Source: Glebionis coronaria
Taxonomy: Eukaryota > Streptophyta > Magnoliopsida > Asterales > Asteraceae
Direction: 5' to 3'
Length of the DNA stretch: 64,000 bases
Assembly (NCBI GenBank): GCA_025667525.1
Contig: JANFOE010002291.1
Location: forward strand, 118,501 to 182,500
The position numbers and the translations under genes are program-made. Under the pieces are notes generated by a model. The model did not search any database, was not told the DNA's origin, and saw only the letters and a list, made by a program, of their open reading frames with translations. Below are positions 43,293-56,535 of the stretch, one piece after another. Each line of letters opens with the position of its first letter. Within the stretch, counting starts at the first letter, position 1.

Positions 43293-46200
43293 TCATTCCA
43301 CGCTTCTTAGCAACCGGCGCTTCCTTAAAAGTTCTTCGATCTTTTTGATCGCGTACTTAGCTCCTCTTTTGCATTGGCTTGTCCAGGGGTACTTGACTGC
43401 TGGAAGCGGTAGGTCGGCATTGAGAACCGTCAGATCATCTCGAACATGCTTGAGTGTACCATCGCTGAATTTGTGTAGTTCGGAGAATCGCATAAACTGC
43501 ATGACACCAGTCTCATTCGGATAAAATATCCCTGCTTCCGGTGTCGTGGTTCCCATGTAAGGATTCTTGTTCTTGTGGAAATTACTGAGTGGAGTTGTAT
43601 GGGGACGTTGCAAGTTTAGCTTCTTTTGATAGCTCTCTACTCCAAGTTGAAAATCTTCCACCCGGTGTTGGATGACGATTTTTCTAGCATATTGACGAAA
43701 GTTGGAGCTCAATGCAATGACTATCTCAGGTGGTAAATGGTCGACTTTTTCCTGAGCCAATAACAACAGAAGATCTTCGATGTCTTCAAGTTGAAGGTAC
43801 TAGAGATCACTTTCGTCAATTCGGTATTCTTTCTCATCAGTACGTTTGAACACGATTACATTCAAGTAATCATAGCCGAATACAGTCTGAGTGGTTGCTC
43901 CTTGAATGATTTTAGTTCTGTGAGCTGAGACAATAGAAGAACCTCTCTTTGGACGATGGAAGTGATTGTAAGCTAACCTTTTCTTTGCATTCCAGTGAGA
44001 TATGCCAAGTGATGCGAAAGTATCATAAAACTTGAGCAGTTTCCTTCTTCATAACGTATCGAGTACTTTATCTTTGATCCATGCTACGTTCTCCAGATTA
44101 ACAGCCTTGAGCATGGTAAGAGATGTGGCATATTTCTTCGCGCCTTTTTCAAGATACTCAAGATCATGAGATACGAAGTGCTCTATTGGGATCGTTGTAG
44201 AACCGGCGATGACTGTGGGTTTAAGAGGTCGTAACACTGGAGTTTGAATTCCCGTAGTCATCGCTCTCATTGCCTTTATAAGCTCATTTAAGTGATATTA
44301 TGCCTTATTATGGCTGATCTTCAAGGTATCAAAGAAGTCCACATCTGCGGCTGCTATCTTGATAAGATTCGGAGTCATTGTCGGTTTCCCATGAGAATAC
44401 TTTAGAAAGGCCGAGAAATCGATAGGATTGTTTAGGAATTGAGTGATCTCCATTTCAGTTGCCGTGGAGAAAGGATGCTGTGGTGCTACATTTTTAAGCC
44501 AGAGTTGCTCCTGTATCGTGTCATCGATGATAAGAGATTCAACAAACGTTGGTTCTGGCACATTTAAGTCCTCAACTTCCATATCAGAGATGTGCTGATC
44601 TTCAGATGGTGTTGAAGGTTGTTCTTCTGCCACCGGTATATCATCATTTGGCATAGACCCTGTGGGTTCTTCTTCATACGTAGACACATGAATTTCGTCT
44701 TCTAGCATATGTTCTACAGATTCATTATGATAAGTGGTAGTAGAAACTGGTCCAGTAGATATACCTGTGTCAATATGCTGAGATTCTGGTACAGTAGAGT
44801 CCACCGTCTTTTCTGCGGTTTCAGCAATGCTTTCTTCAGCTTCCTCAATACCTTTCTCAGTTTCCTTATCACCTTCATCCTTATTTGACTCATCGATATT
44901 TGTACCCGTTTTGTCATTCTTGTCACCCTCGTTGGTTCCATTCCCGTCGTCATTATCATCATCATCATCCTCATCCTCATCTGTATCCTCGTCCTCATCT
45001 TCATCTTCATCCTTATCCTTATCCTTTTCTTCCTCATCCTCTTCTTCCTCATCCTCTTCTTCCTCATCCTCTTCCTTATTTTGACCATTTTCACCATCAT
45101 CCTCATCACCATTACCCTCGTTATCTGCCTCCTCGAGCTCTTCTTCATCGTCAGACTCAGAGTCTTCAGTGTCTACAGTTGTATCTTCTATGATTGCTTT
45201 GTTGAGATATTGCAGAACTTTGTGTTTATATTTTGATTTACTAGTCCTCATATCGTGCAGTCGTGTCTGTAACAATTTCATTAGTTGAAAGGTAGATAAA
45301 CCAGTACCGAAAAGAGTTGGTAGCTCCTGATCAACGTACGACTTTACTTCTCATCGAATGATCTTGGTCATCTTCTCATTAATTGACCCAAGAAAGGCAG
45401 CATTCTCTTTGTCACGAGTTTTCTTCTCTCCTATAAATGATTTGTGTTGTTCTTTAAGTTTAGACACGCTGTCGGATATTTTCTTAAGTGTAGGCTCATC
45501 AGGTTGTGGTTCCTTGAGAGGTTGTGTGTCAGGAGTGGTGAATCTTTCAGTCAGTGCAGCTATTTGTTTAGCTTGAGCCTCCAGCTGTTGTTGAAGAGAC
45601 TGGATAAGTGGATCACTGACTGTGAGGAATGGGTTGGAGGTGGATGATACTTGTTGTACTAATGATGGAGGTGTAACCATGACTGTTAAAGTGGTGGTGG
45701 ATAATATAGGTTGTTCAAGGATAGATGATGGTGTAGATTCAGTGATTGGGGCGGTAGTTGATACAGGTTGTTCAGTTGTTGATAACGGTGTAGATTCAGT
45801 CGTTGGGGTGGTATTTGATACTGGTTTTTCAACAGGTACTGGTGTGATTGCTGGTGTTATGACATCAGTAATGACCGGGGTGGATAGTGGTGGAATGGTG
45901 GTTGATGTAACAGAAGTTATAGGAACATCCACCATGTTTTCATTTGTCGATGGATCAGTATTTGTAACCTCGACACCCTCCCCTTCCAGATTAAGATATT
46001 TCATAACATCGTCAGAGCCGAAATTAGACTTACTTTGAAGTTGAGTTTCTGGTATGAAAGTTGCATGAGCATCGTCGTTTATCACCGTGTGAGTTGTTTC
46101 CGGTAAAGAGGTGTTGATATTAACATCATGATACAATAAATTTGTATCCGTGTTTTCACTGCTAACACCCTCTTCACTCTGCTCACTACTTTCAAAATGG

Positions 46201-47551
46201 AAACTATTAGCATCTTCATAAGCATCTTCGTCGTTAGGATCTTCATAAAAGGCAATATCGGCTTCAGGTTCACCAAATTCCTCTAAGTCATCAAACACTG
46301 TTGAGCCTGATCCTTTTTATGTTGCAAAAGCCTCCACTCTGCTTTTCTGAAGAGTAATACGTAGTTGTTTGGCTTCAGAAATGGTTTGCTTAGCTGGTTC
46401 AACTGAAGCAACAAGTGCTTCTTTACCTTTGGTTTGCTTTGCTTTCTTTGGCCTTCTTAGTGGTACTTCTTCGTTGTCATCCTCAGTGTGGGTCATCTCA
46501 TCTTCTTCAGCATCTTCATCAACTAATTGCTCTTTCCCTGTGCCTTTATCTTTTGAGGAAGCAGTCGATTGGCACTTGGAAATTCTTTTCTTTCGTTTAC
46601 CTTTTGCGTCTCTGATTGTTTCTCAGAAGGAGCTGCATTTGCTCGTTTGAATTGTGCTTCAATATCCAGTAGCATCTCGCGTTAGTGATCACTTTCCTTG
46701 ATTCATTCATTCATCACGATGTCTGGCACTGGAGTTGGTCTGAGTGAATACTTTGTGAATTGATTATCTGTAGTCATAGTGTCTAACACATCGTCACTAT
46801 CTTGAGTATGATAGAAGAAATTCCCACGAGGAACAATATCTGGGTCACTCTTCATGAAGAAATTCATGATTAGTTTTGTGAACCTTGGAAATGGGAGATG
46901 CACCGCTTTCCTCTTAGAACTTGTGAATTGATGACAGAATTCCTCCCAAAGTTGTAGTGCATAGTCTACCTTAGATCCAGTATAGAGACCCCAAAAGATA
47001 ATAGCCTGAGAGGGTCGCATTGCGTCTGATCCACGAATCTTAGAAGTAAGGATTTTTACTAATTTAGTGAATATTGCTTTCCAAGGTTGCCCAATATGTG
47101 ACGTGTTAAACTGAAAAAGGAAACCAATTTTACCCTCCTAATTCAATTCTCGGATTACTCAAAGCAGTTCATCTATATCTCGGTCAGGCACAAAGTGTTC
47201 TCCTTTTGCTAACTTAGGAAGCTTGAATAGTTGCCTAAATTGACGCAAGTCAAGTGTCAAGTCTTTGTTGTTTAACGTAAACGAGACAATCTTCTTTGAC
47301 AACTGCTTTGCCTGTGTGATTAAGGTTGTTGCCCAAAATTCGTGCATGTATACTTCAGGAACTGATGCAGTGTCACGTAATGCATCCTTTATTGGTGAAC
47401 AATCTAGGATGTTCGTTGCAATTTTGAATGCCGACAAAGAAGGATCAAAATCGTCTTTCAGACGAAAATTATTTGGTGCATGTTGCATTCTAGCATTAAG
47501 TGGAACAAGGATAAGATCTAGTCGTTTTTGTTCTTCTTCAGTTATCGACAT
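43293..47551 (-). pseudogene. Additional ORF of the copia element (aORF)
   Basis: Lies downstream of pol in the sense direction. The start is best placed at [15 protein letters not shown] (47551); the frame is open further up but only adds a short tail. The N-terminal part (to 46703) is hydrophobic-helical with VYMHEFWATT and LPFPRFTKLIMNFF, interrupted by stops at 47158-47156 and near 47129. A frameshift leads to a Ser/Thr/Pro-rich and acidic linker (46680-45351), then an extreme Asp/Glu stretch (about 45170-44850), and a C-terminal domain with EDFQLGVESYQKKLN and ELHKFSDGTL (43766-43293). Further stops lie near 45350, 44297 and 44046. It has no enzymatic motif, signal peptide or membrane span. 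I recall similar ORFs in Asteraceae copia elements; the function is unknown. Confidence 0.75.
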
Positions 47552-47589
47552 TTTCCTGCTTTTAGATAACACAAGCACACTTGATATAT

Positions 47590-47710
<121 letters not shown>

Positions 47711-47875
47711 ATTTTGCTAACTTAGGAATAAATCACAACAAATGTCACCACATATGATTGAGTAACAAGATACAGACATAGTTCATATGGACTAAGTTCA
47801 TACATTGAGAATCGCATCTAGAATTATGAAAGATATACCACAGACAATTTATTCTAAGGAGATAACGACCTAGCA

Positions 47876-48103
47876 TTAGTTCCTTGAAAATTTGGGCTTC
47901 TTGGTTGTCATAACCAGAACCTCAGTAGGTCTAGGTTTAGTTTCAACCACAACCTCAGTTGGTCTTGGTTTAGTTTCAACCACAACCTCAGTTAGTCTTG
48001 GTGTAGTTACAACCACTACTTTAGTAACTTTTGGAGTATGCTCAACCCAAATTTGAGTAGGCTTGAACTCAGGGTTAGACAATGATGAAACATTGTCTTC
48101 CAT
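47876..48103 (-). CDS. Small ORF with 11-residue repeats, hypothetical
   Basis: 75 codons starting MEDNVSSLSNPEFKPTQ, then four 11-residue units of the pattern V-V-V-E-T-K-P-R-P-T-E (33-bp DNA repeat at about 47900-48030), ending KKPKFSRN. It precedes the aORF by about 325 bp across a TA tract. It may be a detached N-terminal exon or leader peptide of the aORF, or chance coding in a minisatellite. No known domain. Confidence 0.35.
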   Translation of the reverse strand: MEDNVSSLSNPEFKPTQIWVEHTPKVTKVVVVTTPRLTEVVVETKPRPTEVVVETKPRPTEVLVMTTKKPKFSRN

Positions 48104-48211
48104 GGTCTGGATACAAAACAGAAGACATTGAATAAGTAATTTGTATCTCTTTTGTTTACAGAGTTGTAACTTATTAAATAAGATGAACTTCTGTAATAAG
48201 AAACCCTTCAA

Positions 48212-50165
48212 GTATTGTTATGAGACGAAATTAGTTATTATCAATATAACTTGGTTTCATTTTAATAGCCCTAATTTTCTTATAGCCTAATAAAGTGGGA
48301 ATGTTGTCTAGGCCTAATCCATTATATCAGTCTTAGTTATGCAAATCATGTGAACAATACTGAAAGTCCATCACAATCTAACATGTGTTACAATGTAAAC
48401 CCTTATCGCAATCTAAAAGTCATAAAAAGCAAAGGAATTGCAATACTAAGTCAATCGTAGTGCTAAACATGTTTAAACAAACTTGCAAATTTTGGTCCAT
48501 CGTAATAAGCCATCACATTGACCATTGCATTGAATCCATCGCAACAGACCCATCGCAACAGATCCATCACAACAGACCCATCGCAATGAGCCCATCGCAA
48601 CGGACCCATCGCAACGGATCCATCGCAACAGACCCATCGCAACAGATCCATCCCAACAGACCCATCGCATTGGACCCATCGCATTGGACCCATCGCATTG
48701 GACCCATCGCAACGGACCCATCGCAACGTGTCCATCACAACAAGTCATCACAATGGACGCATCGCAACATGCCCATCGTAATGGTGCCATCGCAGCGAAC
48801 CCATCGTAGTTATGCCATCGCAATCAATGCGATGAGAAGCCATCGTAGTCAGGCATCGTATTCTGGGCGATAGAACGAAGGCAAATCTTTTGAGTTCGAT
48901 TACGGGACTTAGAAGCTGTTATAGGCCAAACTAGGTAAAACTAATGTTAAGCTAGGCTAGATGTACGAATCCCACCACTTACAACTCATTTTCATCAAGA
49001 TTCTATAAACCCTAATTTTGATTAAATCATGAATTGGGGGTCTGTTTGTTATGTTTAAGATGATAAACAAGATAAGCATAAGAATAAGATGAAAAACATG
49101 ATAATCATATCAATCACAGAATAATACCTAGATTAAGTATACGGATGGTTATCTCAAAATAAGTCAAGGTTTGAAGGTTTAACAATGGTAGAAAGAGTGT
49201 ATGTGTTTGTGTGTTGCGATGAAAAAGAAAGAACGGGGAGGGGGTTTAAGTTGACTTATGTCAAATCAATGTTGCAAGAAATTGCAACTTGGTCCCCCCC
49301 TTTTTGCAATTTTGCAATTTTGACTCCCAAGGATTGTTAATTTAGCACTTGTAAAACAACAAATGAACTAACAAACTCCCGTAACGTCTTATCTTTGAAA
49401 ACTAACACGAACACATACACCTAACGCAAATTTTAAACAACCTATTCCACAAGTTATATTCCACAAAAGGCACATTTAGCATTTACTGAAGACGATGAAT
49501 GGTTTATATTTACTGAAAACCCCCATTTTGAAGACCAATATAAGTACGAAAACATTTTATATTTGCTCCCCCTTAAACACGGACCCGTTTTCTATTTAAA
49601 GAGTTGTAGTCAATGTTATAAAGAAGTAAATATCCATGAAGACTTTTTCCGGTTTAGTGATTGATTGGAACGATTCTGTTGGCAATAAGATTTCTCTTAT
49701 TTTTACAAAATAAGTGCACTGATACGTACACTAATTTGTGATAGACCAAGTTATAAAGTAAACTTGATCCCTAACAAGGTTTTTAAGTAAACCTTGCCAG
49801 AGAAAATTAATTCCCGTTGTGAGCCAACGTTTTCAAAAGAAATACGTGACTTTAATGCGAAAAGTGGGTTGCAGTCTGAAATAACTACAAGCCATATGGG
49901 CATGTTTTAAATTATGTCCAACTTTTATACGGACTCTATTTATGGCGCCGTGTCAATTTTAATCGACATTTCTAAGGCCGTAAATATTACCGTACTAAAA
50001 GACATGCCCGATTTAAAATGAAAAATATTTTTGGATTTTCTTAATTTTATATTTTTTATGGTTTTTGTATGTTTTATATTTTTGTATTTGACTTTTTGTG
50101 GTTTAATTATATACGATAATATACAAGATCACGATCAAAGGATACTCTAGAATAGTTTACCACCA
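48212..50165 (-). other. Copia spacer between RNase H and the aORF
   Basis: Non-coding. It contains the 14-bp minisatellite (48526-48835) and, on the minus strand, TTTAAGGGGGAGC at 49577-49565, a polypurine-tract-like block about 590 bp after RNase H. Long ORFs seen across the minisatellite are repeat artefacts. Confidence 0.6.
48526..48835. repeat. 14-bp minisatellite, core CCATCGCAAC
   Basis: About 21 units of CCATCGCAACAGAC with variants (GCAATGAGC, GCATTGGAC, GTAATGG). Phase is kept at 14 bp through most of the array and decays at both edges. Confidence 0.9.
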
Positions 50166-50855
50166 CTATTCTTCAGATTCTTCTGCCAACTCCTTAAGTG
50201 TCGCTGGTGAGAATGATTTCATGCCTAGCTTTTCGATCAAAAACTCGATACGTCCTCGATCTAAGGCCTTTGTGAATATATCTGCCAGCTGATACTCAGT
50301 GTTGACGAAGTACAGTTCGATCACTCCATTTTCCACTTGCTCTTTGATGAAGTGGTAGCGTATGTCAATGTGCTTCACCCGGGAATGTTGAACGTAGTTG
50401 CAGCACAGAGCAATTGCACTTTTGTTATCATAGTACATCGGGATTTTGTTGAAGCCAAGACCGTAGTCAGTTAATTGTGATCTCATCCAAAGAACTTGAG
50501 CACAACAACCGGACATAGCAATGTATTCAGCCTCTGTACTTGATATCGCCGCGCTTTTCTGCCTTTTAGATGCCCAACTAATAAGTCTATCTCCAAGAAG
50601 TTGCACACTGCCAGAAGTGCTACGTCTAGTATCTTGACATCCAGCATAATCCGCATCTGCAAATGAGATTAGTTCAATAGAGGAATCCTTTGGATACCAC
50701 AGACCACGATTAAGTGTTCCTTTAAGATACCGAAAGATACTTTTCACAACATGTATGTGCTTTTCGGTAGGCCGAGCCTGATACCGGGCACACATGCATA
50801 TAGCAAATTGCAAATCAGGCCTGCTAGCAGTCGGATAGAGATCGGTGCCGATCAT
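50166..50855 (-). pseudogene. pol: Copia RNase H and RT C-terminus
   Basis: 230 codons. RT C-terminal phrase [19 protein letters not shown], then RNase H with catalytic Asp in FADADYAGC, Glu in SSTEAEYIA and Asp in [10 protein letters not shown], ending in [11 protein letters not shown]. These catalytic residues look intact. A frameshift in 50856-51016 separates it from RT. In copia the domain degrades the RNA strand during reverse transcription. Confidence 0.88.
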
Positions 50856-51016
50856 TCCACGGGAAAGTTTAGGATCGACAGCTATCCCTTCCTTATCTCA
50901 TCTAACTTGGATCTCTCCACCATTGGAGTATCCACTGGGTCACAATTTTCAAAATGATATTTCTTTAATGATTCAAGAGCAAATTTGGATTGATTAATGA
51001 AGATGCCTCTGGGATT

Positions 51017-51706
51017 CTAAGAAATTTGCAACCCTAAGAAAAATGAAATTTTTCCCATCATCGACATCTTAAAGCGTGTGGACATAATTTTTTCGAAATG
51101 GTCAGCCAGTCTTTGAGTAGTGGCAGCAAATATTATATCATCAACATAAATTTGTACCAGTATCATGTCATTGTCCTCCTTGAGAATAAATAACGTTGGG
51201 TCCACTTTGCCTTTGAAGAAGCCTTTCGAGATGAGATACGACGATAGGAGATCGTACCACGCGCGTGGAGCTTGTTTCAACCCGTAAAGAGCTTTCTTGA
51301 GCTTGTACACGTGATTAGGATACTCCGAGTTGACGAATCCATTCGGTTGGCTTACGTAGACATCTTCCCTTAATTCACCATTAAGAAATGTCGTCTTAAC
51401 ATCCATTTGGTAGATGATCATGTTCATGTGAGCAGCATAAGCAAGAAATAGTCTAATTGCCTCTAATCGTGCCACAAGAGCAAAGGATTCTTCAAAGTCA
51501 ATACCCAAAGCTTGTTTGTAACCTCTAGCAACCAATCTAGCTTTGTTCTTCAGCACCCCACCTAACTCATCGAGTTTAACCTTATATACCCACACCAATG
51601 TGAAGATTTCAACGTTTCTGGGTAAAGGAACTAATTCCCACACTTTAATACGTTGAAATTCATTAAGTTCCTCTTGCATGGCTTCAATCCAAGATGATTT
51701 AGTCAT
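51017..51706 (-). pseudogene. pol: Copia reverse transcriptase
   Basis: 229 codons, opening [17 protein letters not shown]. It contains [19 protein letters not shown], the first catalytic Asp in [27 protein letters not shown], and the intact catalytic box YVDDIIFA, then [13 protein letters not shown]. It ends with a stop, and RT continues in another frame into RNase H. It shares its frame with the integrase segment, from which it is split by the linker at 51707-52312. Confidence 0.9.
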
Positions 51707-52312
51707 GGCTTGTTGCCAGTTTTTAGGTTCAGTATCAGAAAGAAATGCATCAAAATAGCAATATAATGCATGTTCTTGGAGTTGGTGGCGTGTTAAGACT
51801 GGTCGATCGATGTCACCAATAATATTGCGGATTGGGTGATCCTTTGTCCATTTTGTGTTGTGAGTTTCAATCCGTGGTGGTCGGGAGTGAACGATGGAAG
51901 GAGCTTCCTCTGAGGTAGACGCACCGTTAGGGTTTTCGGGTATTTATGAACCAAAGAACGAAAGCTCTTGTAAATGAGCAATTTCCAAATCGTGATCATA
52001 GTGATCCTCTTCAACATCATTAGGAACGAGTGGGGGTGATGATTCAGGTGTAGTTTGCGAATTGGTGGGGGATGGGGCATCTGGTTCAATAGTAACAGTA
52101 GATGCCTCGGACAGATTTCCATTATCTTGAGCAACAACTTCGAAAATCGAAGCTACTGCTGTAGGTGCTGGAGAATCCTTACTAGGTGGATCAAAGAATT
52201 CATCAAACATAGGTTGAAATAACTCATCCCACTCGGGCCTTGTAGGTGGTATAAATGATGGAGAAGTAGGACTGTTGGGAGTTAATCCGGAACTAATCGT
52301 ATCGGTTCCCAT
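51707..52312 (-). pseudogene. Copia integrase-RT linker
   Basis: Pro/Ser-rich, low-complexity coding remnant. 52312-51944 is open in the integrase frame (WDELFQPMFDEFFDPPS), then stops. Downstream the code is in another frame before RT resumes. Confidence 0.55.
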
Positions 52313-53632
52313 CTAATGTAATGCGGGTTCAGAGCTGTGTTGCTCAGAAGCCATCGCTGTCAGCTCATCAAAATCGGCATCCAAAGTTTCTACTATCTTG
52401 TCAAGACGACTGTTATAAATACGGTAAGCTTTCTTTGCAGGTGAGTAACCAATGAAAATTCCAATATCAGCCTTTGGTTGAAGTTTGCCCAAATTCTCAC
52501 TATTTGTATTTGGATAACACAGTGCACCAAACACATGAAGAAATGAAATATCGGGTTTGTGTCCATGAAGTAGCTCATATGGAGTTTTACCATGGCGTTT
52601 GCGAATGATGGAGCGGTTTTGGGTATAACATGCAGTTGCCACTGCTTCAGCCCATAAGAATAAAGGATCATTCGCATAAATCAACATAGTTCTAGCAGCT
52701 TCCATAAGTGTACGGTTACGTCTTTCCACGAAACCATTTTGTTGTGGAGTGCGAGCAACAGAAGTTTCATGTGAAATACCGGCCTCTTCATAATAGTCTC
52801 GTAGAGTTTGATTAATGAACTCAGTTCCATTATCAATGCGAATGCGGCGAACAGTAGCATTAAGACGTACTTGGATCATCTTTAAGAAAGTAATAATATA
52901 CTTTGGTGCTTGATCATTAGATGCTAAAAAATTTACCCATGTAAACCTTGAGAAATCATCCACCATGACGAGGATGTATTTTCTACCACTCACACTAGCC
53001 GTACGCATTGGCCCGCAAAGATCCATGTGCAAAGGATACAGTGGTTCTTGGTTGGTGTCTTCAGCTTTAGGTTTGTATGATTTCTTGGTGCTTTTCCCCA
53101 AAGAACACGCGGAACATAAATGATCCTTGTCAAACTTAAGTTTTGGAAGACCACGAACAAGTTCGTTTTTAGCCAAATGGTTAATAGCATCAAAGTTAAG
53201 ATGAGATAACCGACGATGCCACAACCATGACTTGGTCTTGGATGCTTTGGAGAGAAGGCATACTGGAGAGGCGGCCATCATGATTTGAATGGACAGTGTG
53301 TAGAGATTATCTTCTCGAGAACCCTTTAACAAATCATTTCCTGCAAGATCACGAATAAAGCAAGTATGTTGTCGAAAAGCCACCTCAAGCTTTGAATCGC
53401 AAAATTGTCCCACTGAAAATAAATTATGACCAAGTCCCTCCACATAATATACCCTTGAAATCGTAACATTCCCAATTTGGTATTCACCATAACCCAAGAT
53501 CTTCGCAATATGGTCGTTGCCGAATTTAACCGTTCCTAGAAACTTGCTGACGAAATTTCTGAGCATCAAGCGATCTACGGTCATATGCTTTGAGCATCCT
53601 GAGTCCAAGTACCAGAGGATGATTTGGACCAC
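52313..53632 (-). pseudogene. pol: Copia protease active site, gag-pre-integrase and integrase
   Basis: 440 codons without a stop. WYLDSGCSKHMT carries the aspartic protease D-S-G. The gag-pre-integrase block LWHRRLSHLNFDAI with C-X2-C (CSACSLGK) forms the zinc module. The integrase core has Asp in MDLCGPM, Asp in RIDNGTEF and Glu in QQNGFVERRNRT, so the DDE triad is present. It ends in GIFIGYSPAKKAYRIYN. The upstream protease coding lies in a different frame (53817-53581). Confidence 0.9.
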
Positions 53633-56535
53633 CTGAAAATATCACCAGACAAAGACGATGTATCGGAATCTAGTAGTTTCTCTGTGTTAGCAGGTACAGA
53701 TATATTTATCTTAGATTTGCTAACCGAAGAATTCTTAGTCTTCCAAATTTGCTTCCTAAATGCCGGCTTAGATTCTAGTTGTCTAAGATCCTGAGGTACT
53801 TCTTCACTGGTAGGCACAAGAGTGGGGGCAGACCTAGTTAAAGGGCGCTTTTTCTATTTCTTAGTGCTAGTGTTCCTATTTAAAGGACGCTGAGACCTAA
53901 CTTCAGTGGATGTGATCCTAGTTAAAGGGCACTTAGTTCCATTAGCAGTGAAGGTCCTACCAGTGGGTTTCCATTGCCAACCAACTTGGGTGAATTTCTT
54001 CCCCGTTGGAATCCATTCAAGATAGTTCCTAATTGCATAAATTTCATTCACGTGATCAACAAGGCATAAATCATGACGCTGAGAAAACATGCATTCATTA
54101 CAATTCCAACATCGCAAATTCGAATTCACATTTTTCTTAGGCTTCTGCACGATTGCAGATCCTTTTGTCTTAGATACATGATTCTTTTTATTTGAAACTG
54201 AAATAACATTCCTAGGGTGAACTTCTACTTTCTTCTTGGCAGTCCTACTAGTGGAAGGCTTGATCCTATCTTTCTTGTCTTTAGATCCTTTAGCCTTAGT
54301 AGACATAATTACTCCTGTAGAAGCCATGGGAACATTAGTGACAGATTTTGATGTAGCCTTGATGGGTGTGTTTAATATAGGCTTAGATCTTGGATTCTTA
54401 TTGAATGGAGTAATGGCAATGGTGGGGGTTTATTGTTTCAGGGGTACAGATATCGGTTGTCCAAAGTACTTTAAGTTTGCTAAACAATCCTGAACGCGAT
54501 CCACATATAATAAAAGCTCATATAGAAGATGACTTGTAGGATCTAGTTCATGCATGTCATCAACAATCTCTCTAGCTAGATCTGTATATTCTAAGGCATT
54601 TTTCATGTATGTGGCAAACTTAGTTGGACTATTCTTAAATTTTGTGTCCCGATGTAGCACACGTGGGTTGGGTTTGGGAGCACTAGAGGTCGAGGCAGAG
54701 ATGGTGGCTGGATTATCAACAACTTCTTGTCCTTTGAGTTGAAGTGTCTCCTTTAATTCAGCCAAAACCATGTTTTTGTCTATGAGTTTAATATTTAAGT
54801 CAGAGATTTCCTCGCACTTACGGTTCAATTGCTCAACGAGTGACGTTTACTCTGCCGCATTAAAAGCGAAGCGTTCTTCTAACAAACCATAAATATCTGA
54901 GAAACTTTGCTTTACTTTATCAAACTCCCCTAGCATAGAAGTAATTCTATCTTCTAGGGCATGATTTTTAATCTCTACAGCCTCTAGTTCCAATTTCTCT
55001 GCTACTGATTCTCTCTTAAGTCTCATAATTTCTTCCTCTAATGCCTGAACCACCTGAATCATCTTGTCACTAGTCTCAACGGAGTTTTCACAATCATTTG
55101 TTTTTGAAAGAGTTTCATTTTTAGATTGATTTTCAATTTCGAGAGATATACAATGTTGTTGAAGCTCATCAAAACGTTTTGAAAGTGAGTTATAAGAATC
55201 TTGAAGCTTTAAAAATTCAGCGTTAGATTCATGACAAGAATGATTATCTACAGCATTCACAGGTTCAACAATATTCACAGATATATCTTGCACATCATCA
55301 CATTTATTCACAGTAGACGAAATCTCATGAGCATACTTAATAGTAACAACTTGCATCACTTCGAGAGACACTATATGTTCTAAGAATCGGTCATATTCGG
55401 ATAAAATCTTTTCTTTCTCAATTAAATGTTATTCATAAACATCATCCATTTCATAGAAAACTTTTTGAAATTCACCCATCTCGAAACTTAGATTTCCTGC
55501 GAGATAATAGACACCGTTTTTAATATTGTTTACAAACGGAACGATCTCTTTCTCAAACACCGTTTTCATGTGTTCGAAAGCCCATTCTCTAGCGGTTTGA
55601 GCCGTTGAAGTCGTACATTCCAGGATGACCTTTTCAAACTCGGTTAGGTATCGCTCAATCTCTTTCAAGCTTAGCTTTACCGTACTTACCGGTGGAAGAT
55701 TCTTAGTAATTTCCTTAGGTTCGTCCGAGTTAACAAGTGTAGGAAGTATACTTAGGCTTTCTCTAGTAGGCATGTAAGCGGGTGTATGGGTAGATTCCTT
55801 TTGTATATTAAATCGAGTTCTAAGATTTATTTTTGCATAGGATGCATTCATTTGTGCATAATCATACTCAGGATATGTAGGAAGTAATTCTAACCGATTC
55901 TCTTCATGTAGTGACATGCTCTCAGATTCATTTAAAAACACAATCGGATCTAAGACCAATCCTAACTTGGTTGCATCATAAAGTCGTGGGTTGTGATGAA
56001 ATGCTTGATTTGCATACCCTGGGTTAGGTGGTAGGTCTATTAGACGCGATAGATTGAACTCTTGAAAAGAAGAATGAAACAAGTGTACTAAATGTGAAGT
56101 AGAGTATTGTTTTAAAAGCAAAATTTCAGTCTTTTTAACTTCCTCAGACGCCTTAATTTCCGTTTCAACCCTTTTAGACTCGAGAATTTCGAAATTCGTT
56201 TGTAGTTTTTGAAAATTATTAACGACTGACTCTTTTTCTTTAAGTTCTTTCGAAAGATTTGCTCTTAAACTCTCAATTTCTAGCAGCTTATCCATTTGGA
56301 CTTGCCTAAACCTATCAAATTCGGGATTGGTTAAGGTAGTGGACACTAGAGTTAATTCTAAGGTTTTAACCTTTTCCTTATGCAAAGCAAGCTCGACATA
56401 TAAAGTCCGATTAACACTGAGGGTTTCAAGGACCGCATTATTCATTTGGCTAAGCATAGATGCCGAGACCATAACCAAATCAGGTTGAGCAAACGAATTT
56501 GTAGTCGTAATAGCTCCCGGTTGTGGTTCACTCAA
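53633..56535 (-). pseudogene. Copia gag extension: coiled coil and second Cys-rich block
   Basis: One frame from 56535 to 53581 broken by a few stops (about 55428, 54846, 54429, 53853). 56535-55429 is Glu/Lys/Leu-rich, predicted coiled coil, with NPRLYDATKLGL. 55371-54430 is more coiled coil. 54327-53854 contains RCWNCNECMFSQRHDLC and the repeated phrase GKKFTQVGWQWKPTGRTFT. It lies between gag and protease and is probably part of the gag-pol precursor. It overlaps the gag stop by four bases, with no ATG at its opening. Confidence 0.7.

Noticed and set aside
44827..45193. Ser-rich and His/Pro-rich plus-strand ORFs
   Set aside because: Shadows of the Asp/Glu-rich part of the minus-strand aORF.
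48526..48835. Possible CRISPR-like array
   Set aside because: Units are contiguous 14-bp tandem repeats without unique spacers, in a plant retroelement.
48463..48873. Trp/Cys/Asp-rich or His/Pro-rich ORFs
   Set aside because: Readings of the 14-bp minisatellite; 14 is not a multiple of three, so no frame is preserved.
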